A stretch of 47,607 nucleotides of DNA, from NCBI GenBank assembly GCA_934096705.1, contig CAKOMR010000009.1, positions 1 to 47,607 on the forward strand, read 5' to 3'. This DNA is from an uncultured Bacilli bacterium (lineage in GTDB: Bacteria; Bacillota_I; Bacilli_A; RF39; UBA660). Made by a program: the position numbers and the translations under genes. Below are positions 25,136-34,832 of this stretch, one piece after another; the stretch's first letter is position 1, and each line of letters opens with the position of its first letter. The notes under the pieces were generated by a model. That model saw only the letters and a program-made list of their open reading frames with translations. It searched no databases and was not told where the DNA came from.

Positions 25136-27253
25136 TTAATTACCACCTTTCGCTAGTGCCGCTTGTCTTCTATAAAATTCCATTTCTTCCGCAAGACCTT
25201 GAACATCTTGCTCTCTATTATTAACGAATTTATCTATCTGTAGAATAAATGGATTAGTATTCGTAGTCGGATTAATCACAGGATTAAAACTTGTTTGAAC
25301 TTTTCCAGATAAATATGACATTGCATTTTGAACATCTGATACAGACTTTGTAATACCATTTGCAACACCTCTACCGATTTGTAATCCTACTTCATCTCTC
25401 ATAACTCTTGATGGTGAATGAATACCAAATAAATTCTTTATAAATGACATTACATTACCTACCCAGCCTTTGATTTTCTTTTTAAACCAATCAAAACCAT
25501 TGCTGATTCCTTCCCAAATTCCTTTAACAATTTGCTTACCAACATCCCATATATTTGATGGGCTTAATAAATCAAGTAAGGCTTTTATAATCTTTACTGT
25601 TAGTATTACAATTTTAGTAAGAATTTCTGGTATTGATTGTACAATACCTTTACTTATACCAATCATTAATTTAATAGCCGCATCAATTATTAAGTCGACA
25701 TTATCAACAATTATTTCTACTATTTTTAAAATAACACTAATAACCGCTGGAATAATATCATCGATTCTATCAGTAATTCCTGTTGCAAGAGCAAGTACAA
25801 TTTGTAATCCAACTTCAATGATTCTAGGTAAGTTATCTAATATAAAATTAATAAATGATGTAACTAAATCAAGTACAGTATTAACTAGAGGATCAACATT
25901 TTCACTTATCAGATTCAAAGTAGATGTTAATAGTTCATTTAATGTATCCCAAAGCATTGGAACTAAATTGATTAACAGTTGTCCAACTTGAGGAACCAAT
26001 TGATTAATAACTGTTACTATTCCATTTAAAATATTTGGTGCAAGTTGAACAATTGCCTTAGTAACATTTCCTACAAAAACAGTAATAGTCGATGCTAACG
26101 CTTCTGGCGAACCGCTTCCATTTAAAAAATTATCAAAGGCAGATTTCATCGATGCCGCAGAACCAGTAATAGTACTCTCTGCTTCTTTAGCGGTAGTACC
26201 AGTTACACCAAGATTCTCTTGTATTGCGTGAATAGCATTATATACATCACTCAAATTATTGATATTATATTCAACATCGGTTAATTTTTGCGCATCCATA
26301 AGCAATCTTCCCATTTCTTCTTTTGCGCCACCATAACCGAGTTTTAAATTGTCAAGCATAGTATAATTTTGTTTAGCAAATCCTTGATATGCGTGTTGAA
26401 TGCTTGACATATCAGTACCAAATTTATTTGCATTGTCTGCCATATCAATTAATGCCATATCTGCTACACTTGCAGCCTCTTGAGTATTTCCATCTAGAGA
26501 TTGTAATAAACTTGCTGTAAATGAAGTTACATTTTCCATATATTCATTAGCAGATAAACCAGCAGTTTTATAAGCCTGTTTTGCATTGTTCATAACAGTA
26601 TTAATGGAACTATTCATTATTTCATTATTGGCTTTAACTTCTTCAACACTGATTCCGTAAGTATCAGCATACTCTTGTATTTCCTTTTCACTCAATGCAT
26701 ATAAAGTTTCTACGCCACCAACATTTTGTTCATATGAAGAATAAGACTTAACTCCCATTCCAACAACAGCAGTTAATGCACCACTTATTGCGGTTGTAAC
26801 AGTAGCAACTTTTTTCATTACTTCACTAGCAACATTTCCAACCGATTTTAAAGTATTTCCTAATTCTTTAAAATGAACTGCACTAGAACTACTTTTAAAT
26901 AATTCTTTATTCATTGATTCAACTGCTTTTTTAGAAGAGGATATTGCAACTGACAATTCTCTATACTTTTCTTTTTGTTCTTCAGTAAGATTTTGGTATT
27001 TGCCTAACTGTTGTTGTGCAGTTATTAATTGCTGTAATTTATCTCTTGATGCTTGAATATTCTTTTTCAAAACATCTTGCTTTTCCGCTAATAATTGAGT
27101 ATTTTTTGGATCTAGTTTAAGTGCACTATTTAATTTTTTTAATTCATCATTTGCTTTATAAATAGTACTATTAACATTTTTTAATGATTCATTTAATTTA
27201 GAAGTATTACCATTTATTTCAATAGTAATTCCTTGTAATTTTTTACTAGCCAT
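25136..27253 (-). CDS. tail tape measure protein
   Basis: 705 residues. N-terminal coiled coil (ITIEINGNTSKLNESLKNV, LNSALKLDPKNTQLL), then a TP901-type tape-measure core (GVKSYSSYEQNVGGVETLYA, SLLQSLDGNTQEAASVADMA), several hydrophobic helical repeats (about 390-570, e.g. LVNTVLDLVTSFINFILDNL), and the C-terminal FGIHSPSRVMRDEVG typical of this family. At about 1.5 Å per residue it predicts a tail near 100 nm. ATG 27253 has AAAGGAG; the upstream GTG lies within that site. Confidence 0.93.
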   Translation of the reverse strand: MASKKLQGITIEINGNTSKLNESLKNVNSTIYKANDELKKLNSALKLDPKNTQLLAEKQDVLKKNIQASRDKLQQLITAQQQLGKYQNLTEEQKEKYRELSVAISSSKKAVESMNKELFKSSSSAVHFKELGNTLKSVGNVASEVMKKVATVTTAISGALTAVVGMGVKSYSSYEQNVGGVETLYALSEKEIQEYADTYGISVEEVKANNEIMNSSINTVMNNAKQAYKTAGLSANEYMENVTSFTASLLQSLDGNTQEAASVADMALIDMADNANKFGTDMSSIQHAYQGFAKQNYTMLDNLKLGYGGAKEEMGRLLMDAQKLTDVEYNINNLSDVYNAIHAIQENLGVTGTTAKEAESTITGSAASMKSAFDNFLNGSGSPEALASTITVFVGNVTKAIVQLAPNILNGIVTVINQLVPQVGQLLINLVPMLWDTLNELLTSTLNLISENVDPLVNTVLDLVTSFINFILDNLPRIIEVGLQIVLALATGITDRIDDIIPAVISVILKIVEIIVDNVDLIIDAAIKLMIGISKGIVQSIPEILTKIVILTVKIIKALLDLLSPSNIWDVGKQIVKGIWEGISNGFDWFKKKIKGWVGNVMSFIKNLFGIHSPSRVMRDEVGLQIGRGVANGITKSVSDVQNAMSYLSGKVQTSFNPVINPTTNTNPFILQIDKFVNNREQDVQGLAEEMEFYRRQAALAKGGN

Positions 27254-27277
27254 TTTTAACACTCCTTTCTTTTATAT

Positions 27278-27312
27278 AAATAAAAAAAGGTCCCCAAACA
27301 AATGAGGACCTC
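27278..27312 (-). terminator. terminator between tail tube and tape measure genes
   Basis: On the minus strand GAGGTCC, 11-base loop, GGACCTTTTTTT. It sits in the 53-base gap after the major tail gene, so the abundant capsid/tail-tube part would be transcribed more than the tape measure and tip genes. Confidence 0.75.
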
Positions 27313-27315
27313 AAG

Positions 27316-27879
27316 TTAAACTGATGATGTTTTTTCGTAAACTTCTGAAAAGAAACTATCATATTTTGTTTTGTTGGAATCAGTAAGTTCCATAACTGCT
27401 TTAATAGCATGATCATTTAATCTAGGCATAGCTTTAATAGTTAGTTTTTCAGTAGATGGTAAAATGCTTTTTTCTTTTGTTTTTGCATCAACATTCGGTC
27501 TTGAAGCATTACAATTGTAAAACCAAATTCTTCTGGCTTTAACATCTCCAGATACTTCAAAGCCTAGAGCAAATCCGTTTTGTTCAGCATCAGCATTTTC
27601 AATTAGTGCACCATTCGAATCTTTTGTTTCTCCCAAAATATCAGTTTTAAATTCTTCTGGTATAAGAGCAATTTCAAGATCACCTTCATAACCTTGATTA
27701 GCATTTGAAGAATGATAAATTACATCATCTGCAAAAAATTCATTACTATCGCCAGATGTAGACAATGATAAACTTACTGCTCCAGGGATTTTAAATGGTG
27801 TAGCATATTCATATGAGCCATCAGTTTTAATTGTATATTTAGCACATACAACATTTTTTAATCCATAAATAATTTTCAT
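27316..27879 (-). CDS. major tail protein (phi13 family)
   Basis: 187 residues, polymerises into the tail tube. The order GLKNVVCAKYTIKTDGSYEYATP, IPGAVSLSLSTSGDSNEFFADD, EGDLEIALIPEEFKTDILG and FALGFEVSGDVKARRIWFYN is that of phi13-type siphovirus tail-tube proteins. It is followed by the terminator at 27278-27312. No tail chaperone genes lie between it and the tape measure, which is unusual. Confidence 0.92.
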   Translation of the reverse strand: MKIIYGLKNVVCAKYTIKTDGSYEYATPFKIPGAVSLSLSTSGDSNEFFADDVIYHSSNANQGYEGDLEIALIPEEFKTDILGETKDSNGALIENADAEQNGFALGFEVSGDVKARRIWFYNCNASRPNVDAKTKEKSILPSTEKLTIKAMPRLNDHAIKAVMELTDSNKTKYDSFFSEVYEKTSSV

Positions 27880-27900
27880 TAATTTCCTCCTTCTTTAAAA

Positions 27901-28209
27901 TTAAATAAAATATCTTATTTGATAGATTTTTTCACTATCAATAAAATCTTCAGTTTTTTCATAACAAATATTGTTATCATCAAATAATTTTTCTATTTTT
28001 TTCTCATTTGTAACATTTTTTTTAATATCAATATAATCAATTATGTAACTATTTGATTTATAATAGATTTTGTCATCAGCACCAAACAAATCAGGGTCCG
28101 TATTTCTATATAAAATAAAAGGTGGCTGTTCATCATCATTATCAAAATGATCATATGCAACATCAATTCCTAATGATGTTAATAAAATAAACATATCATT
28201 TTCTTCCAT
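27901..28209 (-). CDS. phage tail terminator-type protein
   Basis: 102 residues in the position of the tail terminator (between HK97 gp10-like and major tail). It is acidic at the start (EENDMFILLTSLGI, FDNDDEQPPFILYRN) and matches the general pattern of small head-tail completion proteins. The family is assigned from order more than from sequence. Confidence 0.65.
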   Translation of the reverse strand: MEENDMFILLTSLGIDVAYDHFDNDDEQPPFILYRNTDPDLFGADDKIYYKSNSYIIDYIDIKKNVTNEKKIEKLFDDNNICYEKTEDFIDSEKIYQIRYFI

Positions 28210-28212
28210 AAA

Positions 28213-28584
28213 TTATCCTTTCCTGATTAAATTTTCACATTCTTTTTGATATTTTTTTGAGACATAACTTTCAACTGGAGCAATGTGTGTAAATGCTCTT
28301 GTTTTTTTACCGTTTCTGGTAGCGTGTCCGAATTCAAGTAAGTGTGTTAATCTATAATGTTTTTTATTATAGATAGTGGCTTTTACAAAATCTTTTCCTT
28401 TTTGTGATTTAACACTCCAGGATTTGTTATAATTGCCGCTTCTGATTTTATAGGTATTTTTAGTATTTACTAATTTGTCTTTTCCTTCTTTAGCAATTTG
28501 AATTGCTGAATCGCTTATTTTTTCTTTAATATCTTCAGAATAATCTTCTAAAATTTCTTTGATATCTAAAAAAGAATCTGCCAT
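28213..28584 (-). CDS. HK97 gp10-like head-tail/tail component
   Basis: 123 residues. The stretch HYRLTHLLEFGHATRNGKKT followed by HIAPVE is characteristic of the HK97 gp10 family. It sits between the head-closure and tail-terminator genes and overlaps the upstream gene by one base. Confidence 0.87.
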   Translation of the reverse strand: MADSFLDIKEILEDYSEDIKEKISDSAIQIAKEGKDKLVNTKNTYKIRSGNYNKSWSVKSQKGKDFVKATIYNKKHYRLTHLLEFGHATRNGKKTRAFTHIAPVESYVSKKYQKECENLIRKG

Positions 28585-28895
28585 TATTTAGTTCCTTGCT
28601 TAACACCTAAAACTAGAATTATATCTAGTGGATCATTTGCGGGTAATGTTCTAATAATTGAATATATCTTATCATTGTATTTTGCTTTAGATTCATTATC
28701 ATAATTTAATCTATTTATTTGCAGTTCAGCAGTTGGAGTAATTCCAACTGCTACTGCATTATAAAATTCTTTTGAACCAACTTTATTTTTCTTTGCATAG
28801 ATTTTTCTTTCAACCGTTTTAGAATTCAATATATTACCAATATCATCCTTTTCAGAAGTATTTTTAATTAAATAAAGTATTTCAGTATATTCCAT
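28584..28895 (-). CDS. phage head closure/head-tail adaptor protein
   Basis: 103 residues. RKIYAKKNKVGSKEFYNAVA followed by GITPTAELQIN and DKIYSIIRTLP is the SPP1 gp16-like adaptor pattern. It overlaps the gp10-like gene by one base and follows the 38-residue ORF directly (TAA then ATG). Confidence 0.83.
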   Translation of the reverse strand: MEYTEILYLIKNTSEKDDIGNILNSKTVERKIYAKKNKVGSKEFYNAVAVGITPTAELQINRLNYDNESKAKYNDKIYSIIRTLPANDPLDIILVLGVKQGTK

Positions 28896-29012
28896 TTAAA
28901 CCTCACTTTGTTCAGTTTGACCTAAATTTTTTTCAGATATTATTTTGAATATTTCTTTACTCGGAGATTTTATTCCTAATATCTTTTTTAAAATCTTATT
29001 TATTATTTTCAT
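28896..29012 (-). CDS. 38-residue basic ORF between connector genes
   Basis: A short ORF overlapping the 3' end of the connector gene and ending exactly before the ATG of the head-closure gene. It starts KIINKILKKILGIKSPSKE and is followed by an acidic tail. The ribosome site (GAAAGTG) is weak. The tight packing and filling of an otherwise empty 100-base gap argue that it is real. Confidence 0.45.
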   Translation of the reverse strand: MKIINKILKKILGIKSPSKEIFKIISEKNLGQTEQSEV

Positions 29013-29310
29013 ATAATACACTTTCAAGTTCACTGTTGTCTATTACATCAGTTCGATATGTTTTACATTTTCTGATATGGTCTTTTTGCAAAGAATAAGC
29101 ATCAAAATACATTTCACTATTCGTTGAATCTATTTGAGATTTTACATAGTTAATTATTGCTGATTCCAATAATTTATCTGGGTTTTTAACCCAGGATTTA
29201 GCAACACCAGATGCTACTAAATCAAGTTTTGCAGCTTCAATATAATCATTAATAATGTCATCAAAATCATTATGATTAATGCCTTTTATTTTTTTAATCT
29301 TCTCTAGCAT
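28996..29310 (-). CDS. phage head-tail connector (gp6-like)
   Basis: 104 residues, helical. DYIEAAKLDLVASGV and ESAIINYVKSQI are the hallmarks of small DNA-packaging/connector proteins placed right after the capsid gene. It forms a ring under the portal in HK97-type phages. Confidence 0.83.
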   Translation of the reverse strand: MLEKIKKIKGINHNDFDDIINDYIEAAKLDLVASGVAKSWVKNPDKLLESAIINYVKSQIDSTNSEMYFDAYSLQKDHIRKCKTYRTDVIDNSELESVLYENNK

Positions 29311-29333
29311 TGCTTTTCCTCATTAATTATTAA

Positions 29334-30548
29334 TTAGACACCAGTTGAAGATGATGCAGGAGTATATTTTCCGTATGCAAATGCATTAGCTTTTTTATTA
29401 CCATCATAGATTCCATAAGCACCATAAGTAACTTTTCTACCTTTAACAGTAATTTCACGGTCAACTCTAATAGGTGTATTTTCATTTAAAACATACATTC
29501 TAGCATTACCTACAACTACATCATTGTCTTTTAAATATGGATCAACTTCTGTTTTAACAAGTGAATTATTTGAAATTCCTTGTAAAAATGGATAGTTACC
29601 ATTTTTATCTTTATAACCACAAATTGCAATATTTAGATTTGTAGAGATATATGCTTTAGCACCAACTCTCTCATCGCTACTTAATGAAGCATATGTTTTA
29701 ATAATAGTATCAATTGGATCTTCTCCTGATGTTACTGGTGTTAAACCATTTGTTACACCTGTAGGTTCATTTGAACCAGTACCATATAAAACAGCATTAA
29801 TAAGTGCTTTACCCATTTTATTTTGTAATTCATCTAAAATGAAATTTAAGAATGATTCAACAGACATCTCTTCAACTTTCCAAGTAAGTACAATATCTTT
29901 AGCAAGTTCAAAACCAGTAAGTTTAATACTTTTATATTGCTTTCCTTCATTTGTTGTATCAGAGCCTTCTGCTACCCATTTAGCATCATCAGCGCTAAAT
30001 AAAAATGGTAATTCAACATTTCCATTAACTTGTAATTTTCTAATATCTCTAAAGAATGGTGATTCTTGAGAAATTAAATCTAATAAATCAGTGATTAATG
30101 TTGTAGGAACTAAAAGTCCACCATTATTAACTCCACTTGCTGATGCTGTTGCAGCAACAAATGTTGATGCAGTTGTTGTAACAGCATCGCCTAATGCTCT
30201 TTTTTCTTCTTCAGTAAATCTATCTTCAGATAAACCCATCATTTTTTTAGCCCAAGCAGTTCTATATTCTTTATCTGCAATGGTATATTTTCTTTCGTTC
30301 ATATTATCCTCCTTATCTTTAACTTGAACGCCTTTTTTTTCAACTTCTAACACTAGTTTTCTTCTTTCTTCTCTAGCATCTTCATCCGCTCTTTCTTCTT
30401 TTTCGATTTGAGCGTTAAGTTCTCTTTCCTCTTTTTCTAAAGATTCAAGTTCACTTCTAATTTCTTCTAGATTAACATCAGATTTTTCATCTTCTAATAA
30501 ACTTTTAATCTGTGCTTTTCTAGTATTAATTTCATTTAATCTGTCCAT
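29334..30548 (-). CDS. HK97-family major capsid protein
   Basis: 404 residues. Residues 1 to about 85 are a charged coiled coil (the delta/scaffold domain removed by the prohead protease). The capsid fold begins near TIADKEYRTAWAKKMMG and includes LLVPTTLITDLLDLISQESP, FFRDIRKLQVNG and ALINAVLYGTGSNEPTG. GAAAGGAGG precedes the ATG. A terminator lies upstream (30627-30651), so the gene may also have its own promoter in the 116-base gap. Confidence 0.94.
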   Translation of the reverse strand: MDRLNEINTRKAQIKSLLEDEKSDVNLEEIRSELESLEKEERELNAQIEKEERADEDAREERRKLVLEVEKKGVQVKDKEDNMNERKYTIADKEYRTAWAKKMMGLSEDRFTEEEKRALGDAVTTTASTFVAATASASGVNNGGLLVPTTLITDLLDLISQESPFFRDIRKLQVNGNVELPFLFSADDAKWVAEGSDTTNEGKQYKSIKLTGFELAKDIVLTWKVEEMSVESFLNFILDELQNKMGKALINAVLYGTGSNEPTGVTNGLTPVTSGEDPIDTIIKTYASLSSDERVGAKAYISTNLNIAICGYKDKNGNYPFLQGISNNSLVKTEVDPYLKDNDVVVGNARMYVLNENTPIRVDREITVKGRKVTYGAYGIYDGNKKANAFAYGKYTPASSSTGV

Positions 30549-30624
30549 TTTATCCTCCTTTCAGATTAAAATAATAAATATACTCTCCAGCATATATCAT
30601 AAATTCCTATCTCATTGTCCAAAT

Positions 30625-30652
30625 CAAAAAAAGAACACTCTCCAGTATTCTT
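30625..30652 (-). terminator. terminator between prohead protease and capsid genes
   Basis: Minus strand AGAATACT, loop GGAG, AGTGTTCT (one G-U) and seven T. It is an internal terminator of the late operon, implying either partial read-through, antitermination, or a separate capsid promoter. Confidence 0.7.
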
Positions 30653-30664
30653 TCTTGTCGGAAA

Positions 30665-31249
30665 TTATAATCTTTTTAATAATTCATTTCTAGTCATTTT
30701 ATTAAGCAACTTTTCTCTTTTTCTTTTTTCAAATTCTTTAGCAAAATCTTTTGAATTATCCAAATTCCTTGCATATAGAGAAGTGCTATCATAAAATGGT
30801 ACATCAACAACTGATACATCGAATAACTTATCAATTGCTAAAATTGTTCTTGTTTCACTATCTTCATTATAACTTGATTCTTTAGTTGTAAATGCAAAAG
30901 ACATTTTATCTAATAATCCTGATTTAATTGATTTATAAATATCTATATTCGTTTGAGTATCAATTAATTCAGCACGCATTTTAAGCCCAATGGAATCAAT
31001 TGTTAATTGCAAACTTCCATTTCTAGTTCTAGCTAATATCAAATGACTATCCTCGTGATTATATTTTAAAGGTACATCACTCATATCAGTGTTATCTAGT
31101 GCGTGCTTATCAATTAATTCAGTGTAACCCCAATGAGTTGCTGGTTTATCAAATGTTATTGGATAACCTTCGATTATCATTTTACCTTCATCTTCAACAG
31201 CACGCATTTCTACAACTAATGATCTAAATTCTTTCTTTGCCTTATCCAT
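30665..31249 (-). CDS. HK97-family prohead protease
   Basis: 194 residues, a serine protease with herpes-like assemblin fold that matures the prohead. It shows FRSLVVEMRAV, EGYPITFDKPA, the catalytic His in KYNHEDSHLILART and Ser in KSGLLDKMSFAF. It overlaps the portal gene end and lies upstream of the capsid gene, the standard order. Confidence 0.92.
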   Translation of the reverse strand: MDKAKKEFRSLVVEMRAVEDEGKMIIEGYPITFDKPATHWGYTELIDKHALDNTDMSDVPLKYNHEDSHLILARTRNGSLQLTIDSIGLKMRAELIDTQTNIDIYKSIKSGLLDKMSFAFTTKESSYNEDSETRTILAIDKLFDVSVVDVPFYDSTSLYARNLDNSKDFAKEFEKRKREKLLNKMTRNELLKRL

Positions 31250-32436
31250 TATTCTTCACCTCCTTGATAATTGTCAGCAATTTTATTATTGATATGATTT
31301 AAATCTTGCATAATCTTATCACCATCATCGATAGGTGGTAAGTTAAATATTTCTCGTATTTCATTTATAGTCATATAATTGTTGCATTTTTGAGCAACTT
31401 CAATTTTCGTTTTATTTGAAGCATATTGTAATCTATTTGCCTCAAAAACTATTTTATTTCCGTGATTAATTTCAGATAATGTAAATAATTTATTTGTAAA
31501 TTCTAATCCTAACATTATTCCTATCGGTTCAATGACACTTTCATAAAATGCATTCCACTCATCTTCGGAATAATTTGACTGAATAATATGATCATTTACT
31601 CCATAATAATCTTTTATTTCTTTATCGATTCCAGATATTTGACTGTCAGTTGCTGTTTGTGGTTCAATTTTAACTGGTTCAAATTTAGTGGTTGAATCTA
31701 ATGCACCTATACCGGTTTCATTATCTTCGACAAAACTTGATATAAAATCATCCCTTATTTGCTTAATATCAGTAGGATTAAGCATTGTTTTTAATGAATA
31801 CAATATTCCTTTAATACCTTGTGTTGTTTTAATTGCATTAATAATACCTTCATTAATAATTTGTTTAAATGAAAGTGATTTAATGATTGGCGTATTATCG
31901 CCACCTAAAATATCATTCTCACAAAACATTCTCTTTAAATGAATAACATCATCATACGCAACCATTTTTGTTTTTCCTGAAGAAAAAGAAAATTGTACAA
32001 AGTACATTTGCTTATATTCATATAATCTTACTGATTTAGAACGAATTGGATATAAGCCTATAGGATTATCCTTTTCATCTCTCATTATGTAAACAAATGC
32101 ATCATTGTCTAAATACAGATATGTAACAATTTTGTAATAGAAATCATAAGCATTCATCATTTCATTAGGTCTTTGACTAATTAATCTCGTAATATTATTA
32201 TTTAATTTTTCAAATTTTTTATCTTTGCTGCGAATATGTTTTGGATTTAACTTTGCAGCATTTCGAGCAATTGCATCAATACACGATCTTGCTGAAGTAT
32301 TGTATATTAAACCATCAAATGCTTTAAATGAGCCACCCCACCCACTCAACATTTCTAATTGAGTACCATAAGTTTCATTTGGCTTTTTCGTACCAAAAAT
32401 CTTACTAAATAAACTTCTTTTTTCTTTCCTTTTCAT
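31249..32436 (-). CDS. HK97-family portal protein
   Basis: 395 residues forming the dodecameric DNA gate. Typical patterns are YNTSARSCIDAIARNAAKL, YLYLDNDAFVYIMRDE, DDVIHLKRMF and NEIREIFNLPPIDDGD near the end. ATG 32436 is preceded by AGGAGGTG; the in-frame GTG at 32445 lies in that site. Confidence 0.94.
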   Translation of the reverse strand: MKRKEKRSLFSKIFGTKKPNETYGTQLEMLSGWGGSFKAFDGLIYNTSARSCIDAIARNAAKLNPKHIRSKDKKFEKLNNNITRLISQRPNEMMNAYDFYYKIVTYLYLDNDAFVYIMRDEKDNPIGLYPIRSKSVRLYEYKQMYFVQFSFSSGKTKMVAYDDVIHLKRMFCENDILGGDNTPIIKSLSFKQIINEGIINAIKTTQGIKGILYSLKTMLNPTDIKQIRDDFISSFVEDNETGIGALDSTTKFEPVKIEPQTATDSQISGIDKEIKDYYGVNDHIIQSNYSEDEWNAFYESVIEPIGIMLGLEFTNKLFTLSEINHGNKIVFEANRLQYASNKTKIEVAQKCNNYMTINEIREIFNLPPIDDGDKIMQDLNHINNKIADNYQGGEE

Positions 32437-32441
32437 AACTA

Positions 32442-34145
32442 TCACCTCCTAACATAATTTGAATATTCTTGTAAATGTTCAAAATAAACAACATAAGCAT
32501 CTAATAAACTAACCGCACCATCAATTCTCGCTCTAGACTTTCTTTTAACTGGTCTAATGTTTTCATTATCATCCTCTTTTACTGCAACATTTGATAAGCA
32601 CCATTTTAATATTGGGTTATTGTTATAATTAATTTTTTTATCAATTAAATCAGCCTTCATTTGCTTCATTGGTGTACTAAATGTTTTAGCTCCTTGTCTA
32701 ACTTCTACCATATCAAAGCCATTTTGTTTCATTTCATCACACCAATATGATGCAGACCAACTATCATAACCAACCCATAAAGGTCGTAAGTTATATTTAT
32801 TTACTTGTTCTAAAAACCAATTTGTAACTTCATGATAGTCTACTTTACTGCCCTTGCAAGTTCTAACCCATCCTAATTGTTCCCAAATATCATAAGGAAT
32901 TTGGTCTTCTTTAATTTTAAATTCCATAATATCTTCTGGAATAAAATACATTTGTTTTACCTTTATTTCTTCACCATCAAGGCAAAGCAGAGTTGCACAA
33001 GTTAAGTCTGTTGTAGATGACAAATCACAGCCTCCGATACAGTATTTATTAGTTAATTCTTGATATGTATTTTCATTATTTAATTCTTGGAACTTTAACC
33101 AAGAATTAGCATTTGTTTGTCGAACATTTAAATCTTTACTTAAAAAATTAGGTAAAGATGATGGATTATTAAGTGCTTTTGTGGCTTTACCTCTCATATA
33201 AGTTAAAGCTTTTAAAACTCCTAAACCTGGATTTGCTTGATACCATGCATCTTCATCTTGCCATTTTTTAGGATCATCAATTTCATAAATAATTGGTAAT
33301 ACAGTGTCATCAATTATTCCTCCAGGTTCGCTTTTATATCCTAAAATAATTCTATCTGCATAATCATATTCATTATCAAATACTGCTTCACGCACATTTC
33401 CCATTGTAGATGTTTCAACCAGTAATGGCTGTTCCCTAGATGATGAACCATCTTCCATAATGTCTAATAATCCCTGGTCGGTCCACGCCCATATTTCATC
33501 TGCTAAAGTACAACTAGGATTCTTACCATCTAACGAATTTGTTTCGCTTGCAAGTGGAGCAAATACTGCATCTTTCTTATCAAAAAATAATCCAGAAATC
33601 GTTGCTCTTGTTCTTGACCTTATTGATGGTGATTTATTTCTCATTCTTACTGCTTCTTGAAATACAATTTTTGCCTGTTCTTTTACTTTGGCAATAGAAT
33701 AGACTTCGGCTCCACCTTCACCATCAGCTGTTAAACAATATAAACCTATACCAGAAGATAAAGTTGATTTTCCATTTTTCTTTGCAACAAAAAAGATTAC
33801 TTTCTTATATTTTCGTAATCCAGTTTCTTTATCTACAAATCCAAATATTGCTTCCAAAAAAGCCTTTTGCCATAATTCTAATACGATAGGTTTACCCGCC
33901 CATTTTCCTTTTGAATGTTTGCAAAATTTCTGAATAAAATCTATAACTCTTTGACCTTTTTCTTTATCAAATATAAAAGTTTTTGTTTCCATTTCACCTG
34001 TATATTTGTTTTGATGAGTTACTGTTTGTGGGGTACTAATATCATTAACTAACTTTGAATAAACAGTTTTAATTTTATCATTAATGCGTTTTGGATTTTC
34101 TTTAATATATTCCCAATACTTTTCAATATTTGTTAACGAATTCAT
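32442..34145 (-). CDS. terL: terminase large subunit (Terminase_1 family)
   Basis: 567 residues, ATPase plus nuclease that packages and cuts phage DNA. The ATPase part has VAKKNGKSTLSSGIGLY (Walker A-like) and a Walker B-like CTLADEIWAW. The nuclease part shows IGGCDLSSTTDLTC and GYDSWSASYW with acidic residues. ATG 34145 has GGAG nine bases upstream and overlaps the end of terS. Confidence 0.95.
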   Translation of the reverse strand: MNSLTNIEKYWEYIKENPKRINDKIKTVYSKLVNDISTPQTVTHQNKYTGEMETKTFIFDKEKGQRVIDFIQKFCKHSKGKWAGKPIVLELWQKAFLEAIFGFVDKETGLRKYKKVIFFVAKKNGKSTLSSGIGLYCLTADGEGGAEVYSIAKVKEQAKIVFQEAVRMRNKSPSIRSRTRATISGLFFDKKDAVFAPLASETNSLDGKNPSCTLADEIWAWTDQGLLDIMEDGSSSREQPLLVETSTMGNVREAVFDNEYDYADRIILGYKSEPGGIIDDTVLPIIYEIDDPKKWQDEDAWYQANPGLGVLKALTYMRGKATKALNNPSSLPNFLSKDLNVRQTNANSWLKFQELNNENTYQELTNKYCIGGCDLSSTTDLTCATLLCLDGEEIKVKQMYFIPEDIMEFKIKEDQIPYDIWEQLGWVRTCKGSKVDYHEVTNWFLEQVNKYNLRPLWVGYDSWSASYWCDEMKQNGFDMVEVRQGAKTFSTPMKQMKADLIDKKINYNNNPILKWCLSNVAVKEDDNENIRPVKRKSRARIDGAVSLLDAYVVYFEHLQEYSNYVRR

Positions 34146-34440
34146 CAAAATCATCTCCAGTTGGAACTTCTGGCGTTTCTGGAACTAATGCACTAAATGT
34201 CTTATAATATGTATCCAGGATTTTCATTGTTTGATTATAAGACTTTAATGCTGGGCTTTCCCTTTCAAATTTTTGACTACCTTGTTCAAATAATTCAGTG
34301 GGTCCATTTTTATTAATTTTTGCTTTTAAAACTTTAGTTGTTTTAAGCATAAATTTTATCTCATCTAATAAGATTTTTGCCTGACTTTTCTTATCTTCGG
34401 GTATTTTCTCAAACATTTCCTGAAGTTCTTTTGTTTTCAT
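34123..34440 (-). CDS. terS: terminase small subunit (P27 family)
   Basis: 105 residues, helical. ILLDEIKFMLKTTKVLKAKI, FERESPALKSYNQTMKILDTYYKTFSAL and the position between the HNH gene and terL identify the P27-type DNA-recognition subunit. AAAGGTGG is the ribosome site. It overlaps terL by 23 bases. Confidence 0.88.
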   Translation of the reverse strand: MKTKELQEMFEKIPEDKKSQAKILLDEIKFMLKTTKVLKAKINKNGPTELFEQGSQKFERESPALKSYNQTMKILDTYYKTFSALVPETPEVPTGDDFDEFVNKY

Positions 34441-34463
34441 TCAAATTTCGCCACCTTTCAATT

Positions 34464-34556
34464 TACCCCCCTCCTATGCGCACGAGTCACACATTTTTTG
34501 AAGGTTCCCTACCCGTTCCCTTCGTAGACATCAATTTAACTGAATGTAGGGGGGTA
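34464..34556. other. candidate cos region
   Basis: A 116-base gap between the HNH gene and terS is locally GC-rich in AT-rich surroundings. It has TACCCCCC (34464-34471) inverted as GGGGGGTA (34549-34556), the GC-rich TATGCGCACGAGTC (34475-34488), and two GTTCCC copies (34504 and 34515). HNH-terS-terL phages package from cos sites, usually located in this gap. Confidence 0.5.
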
Positions 34557-34832
34557 TCACTCTTCTTTAACTTCAATTAAATTGCCAAATTCATCGAATT
34601 TAATATCACTTCTTACAGCATTATCATCAGTTTTAAAGTGTTCTTTGTTATGACAGTCGATGCAAATACCTTCTAAATTACTTCTTGCTAAAGCAATATT
34701 AATATCATTTACATTGCTATCATCTAGATATTTAATATGATGTACAATGCCTTTAACTCTTTTTTTAAATGGAATCTTGGGACTAGATAGTCCTTTAATC
34801 CATACAGGCTTATGACATCTATTACATAACAA
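34557..34832 (-). CDS. phage HNH endonuclease (5' end extends beyond the first standard start)
   Basis: The visible part from the TTG at 34832 has 91 residues: zinc-ribbon Cys pairs CNRCHKP and CIDCHNKEH, and the HNH core GIVHHIKYLDD with ARSNLEGIC. The frame stays open to about 34931 and encodes further typical residues (YKHNKSWQSIKKLVWIEQSLL), but that stretch has no ATG, GTG or TTG other than 34832, only ATA/ATT codons. Either the true start is non-standard or was lost by fusion of the upstream gene. HNH proteins work with terminase in cos cleavage. Confidence 0.8.
   Translation of the reverse strand: MLCNRCHKPVWIKGLSSPKIPFKKRVKGIVHHIKYLDDSNVNDINIALARSNLEGICIDCHNKEHFKTDDNAVRSDIKFDEFGNLIEVKEE

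Noticed and set aside
27263..27315. Missing tail chaperone genes interpreted as a broken tail module
   Set aside because: A good G/T chaperone pair is found at 36177-36711, so the genes moved rather than vanished.
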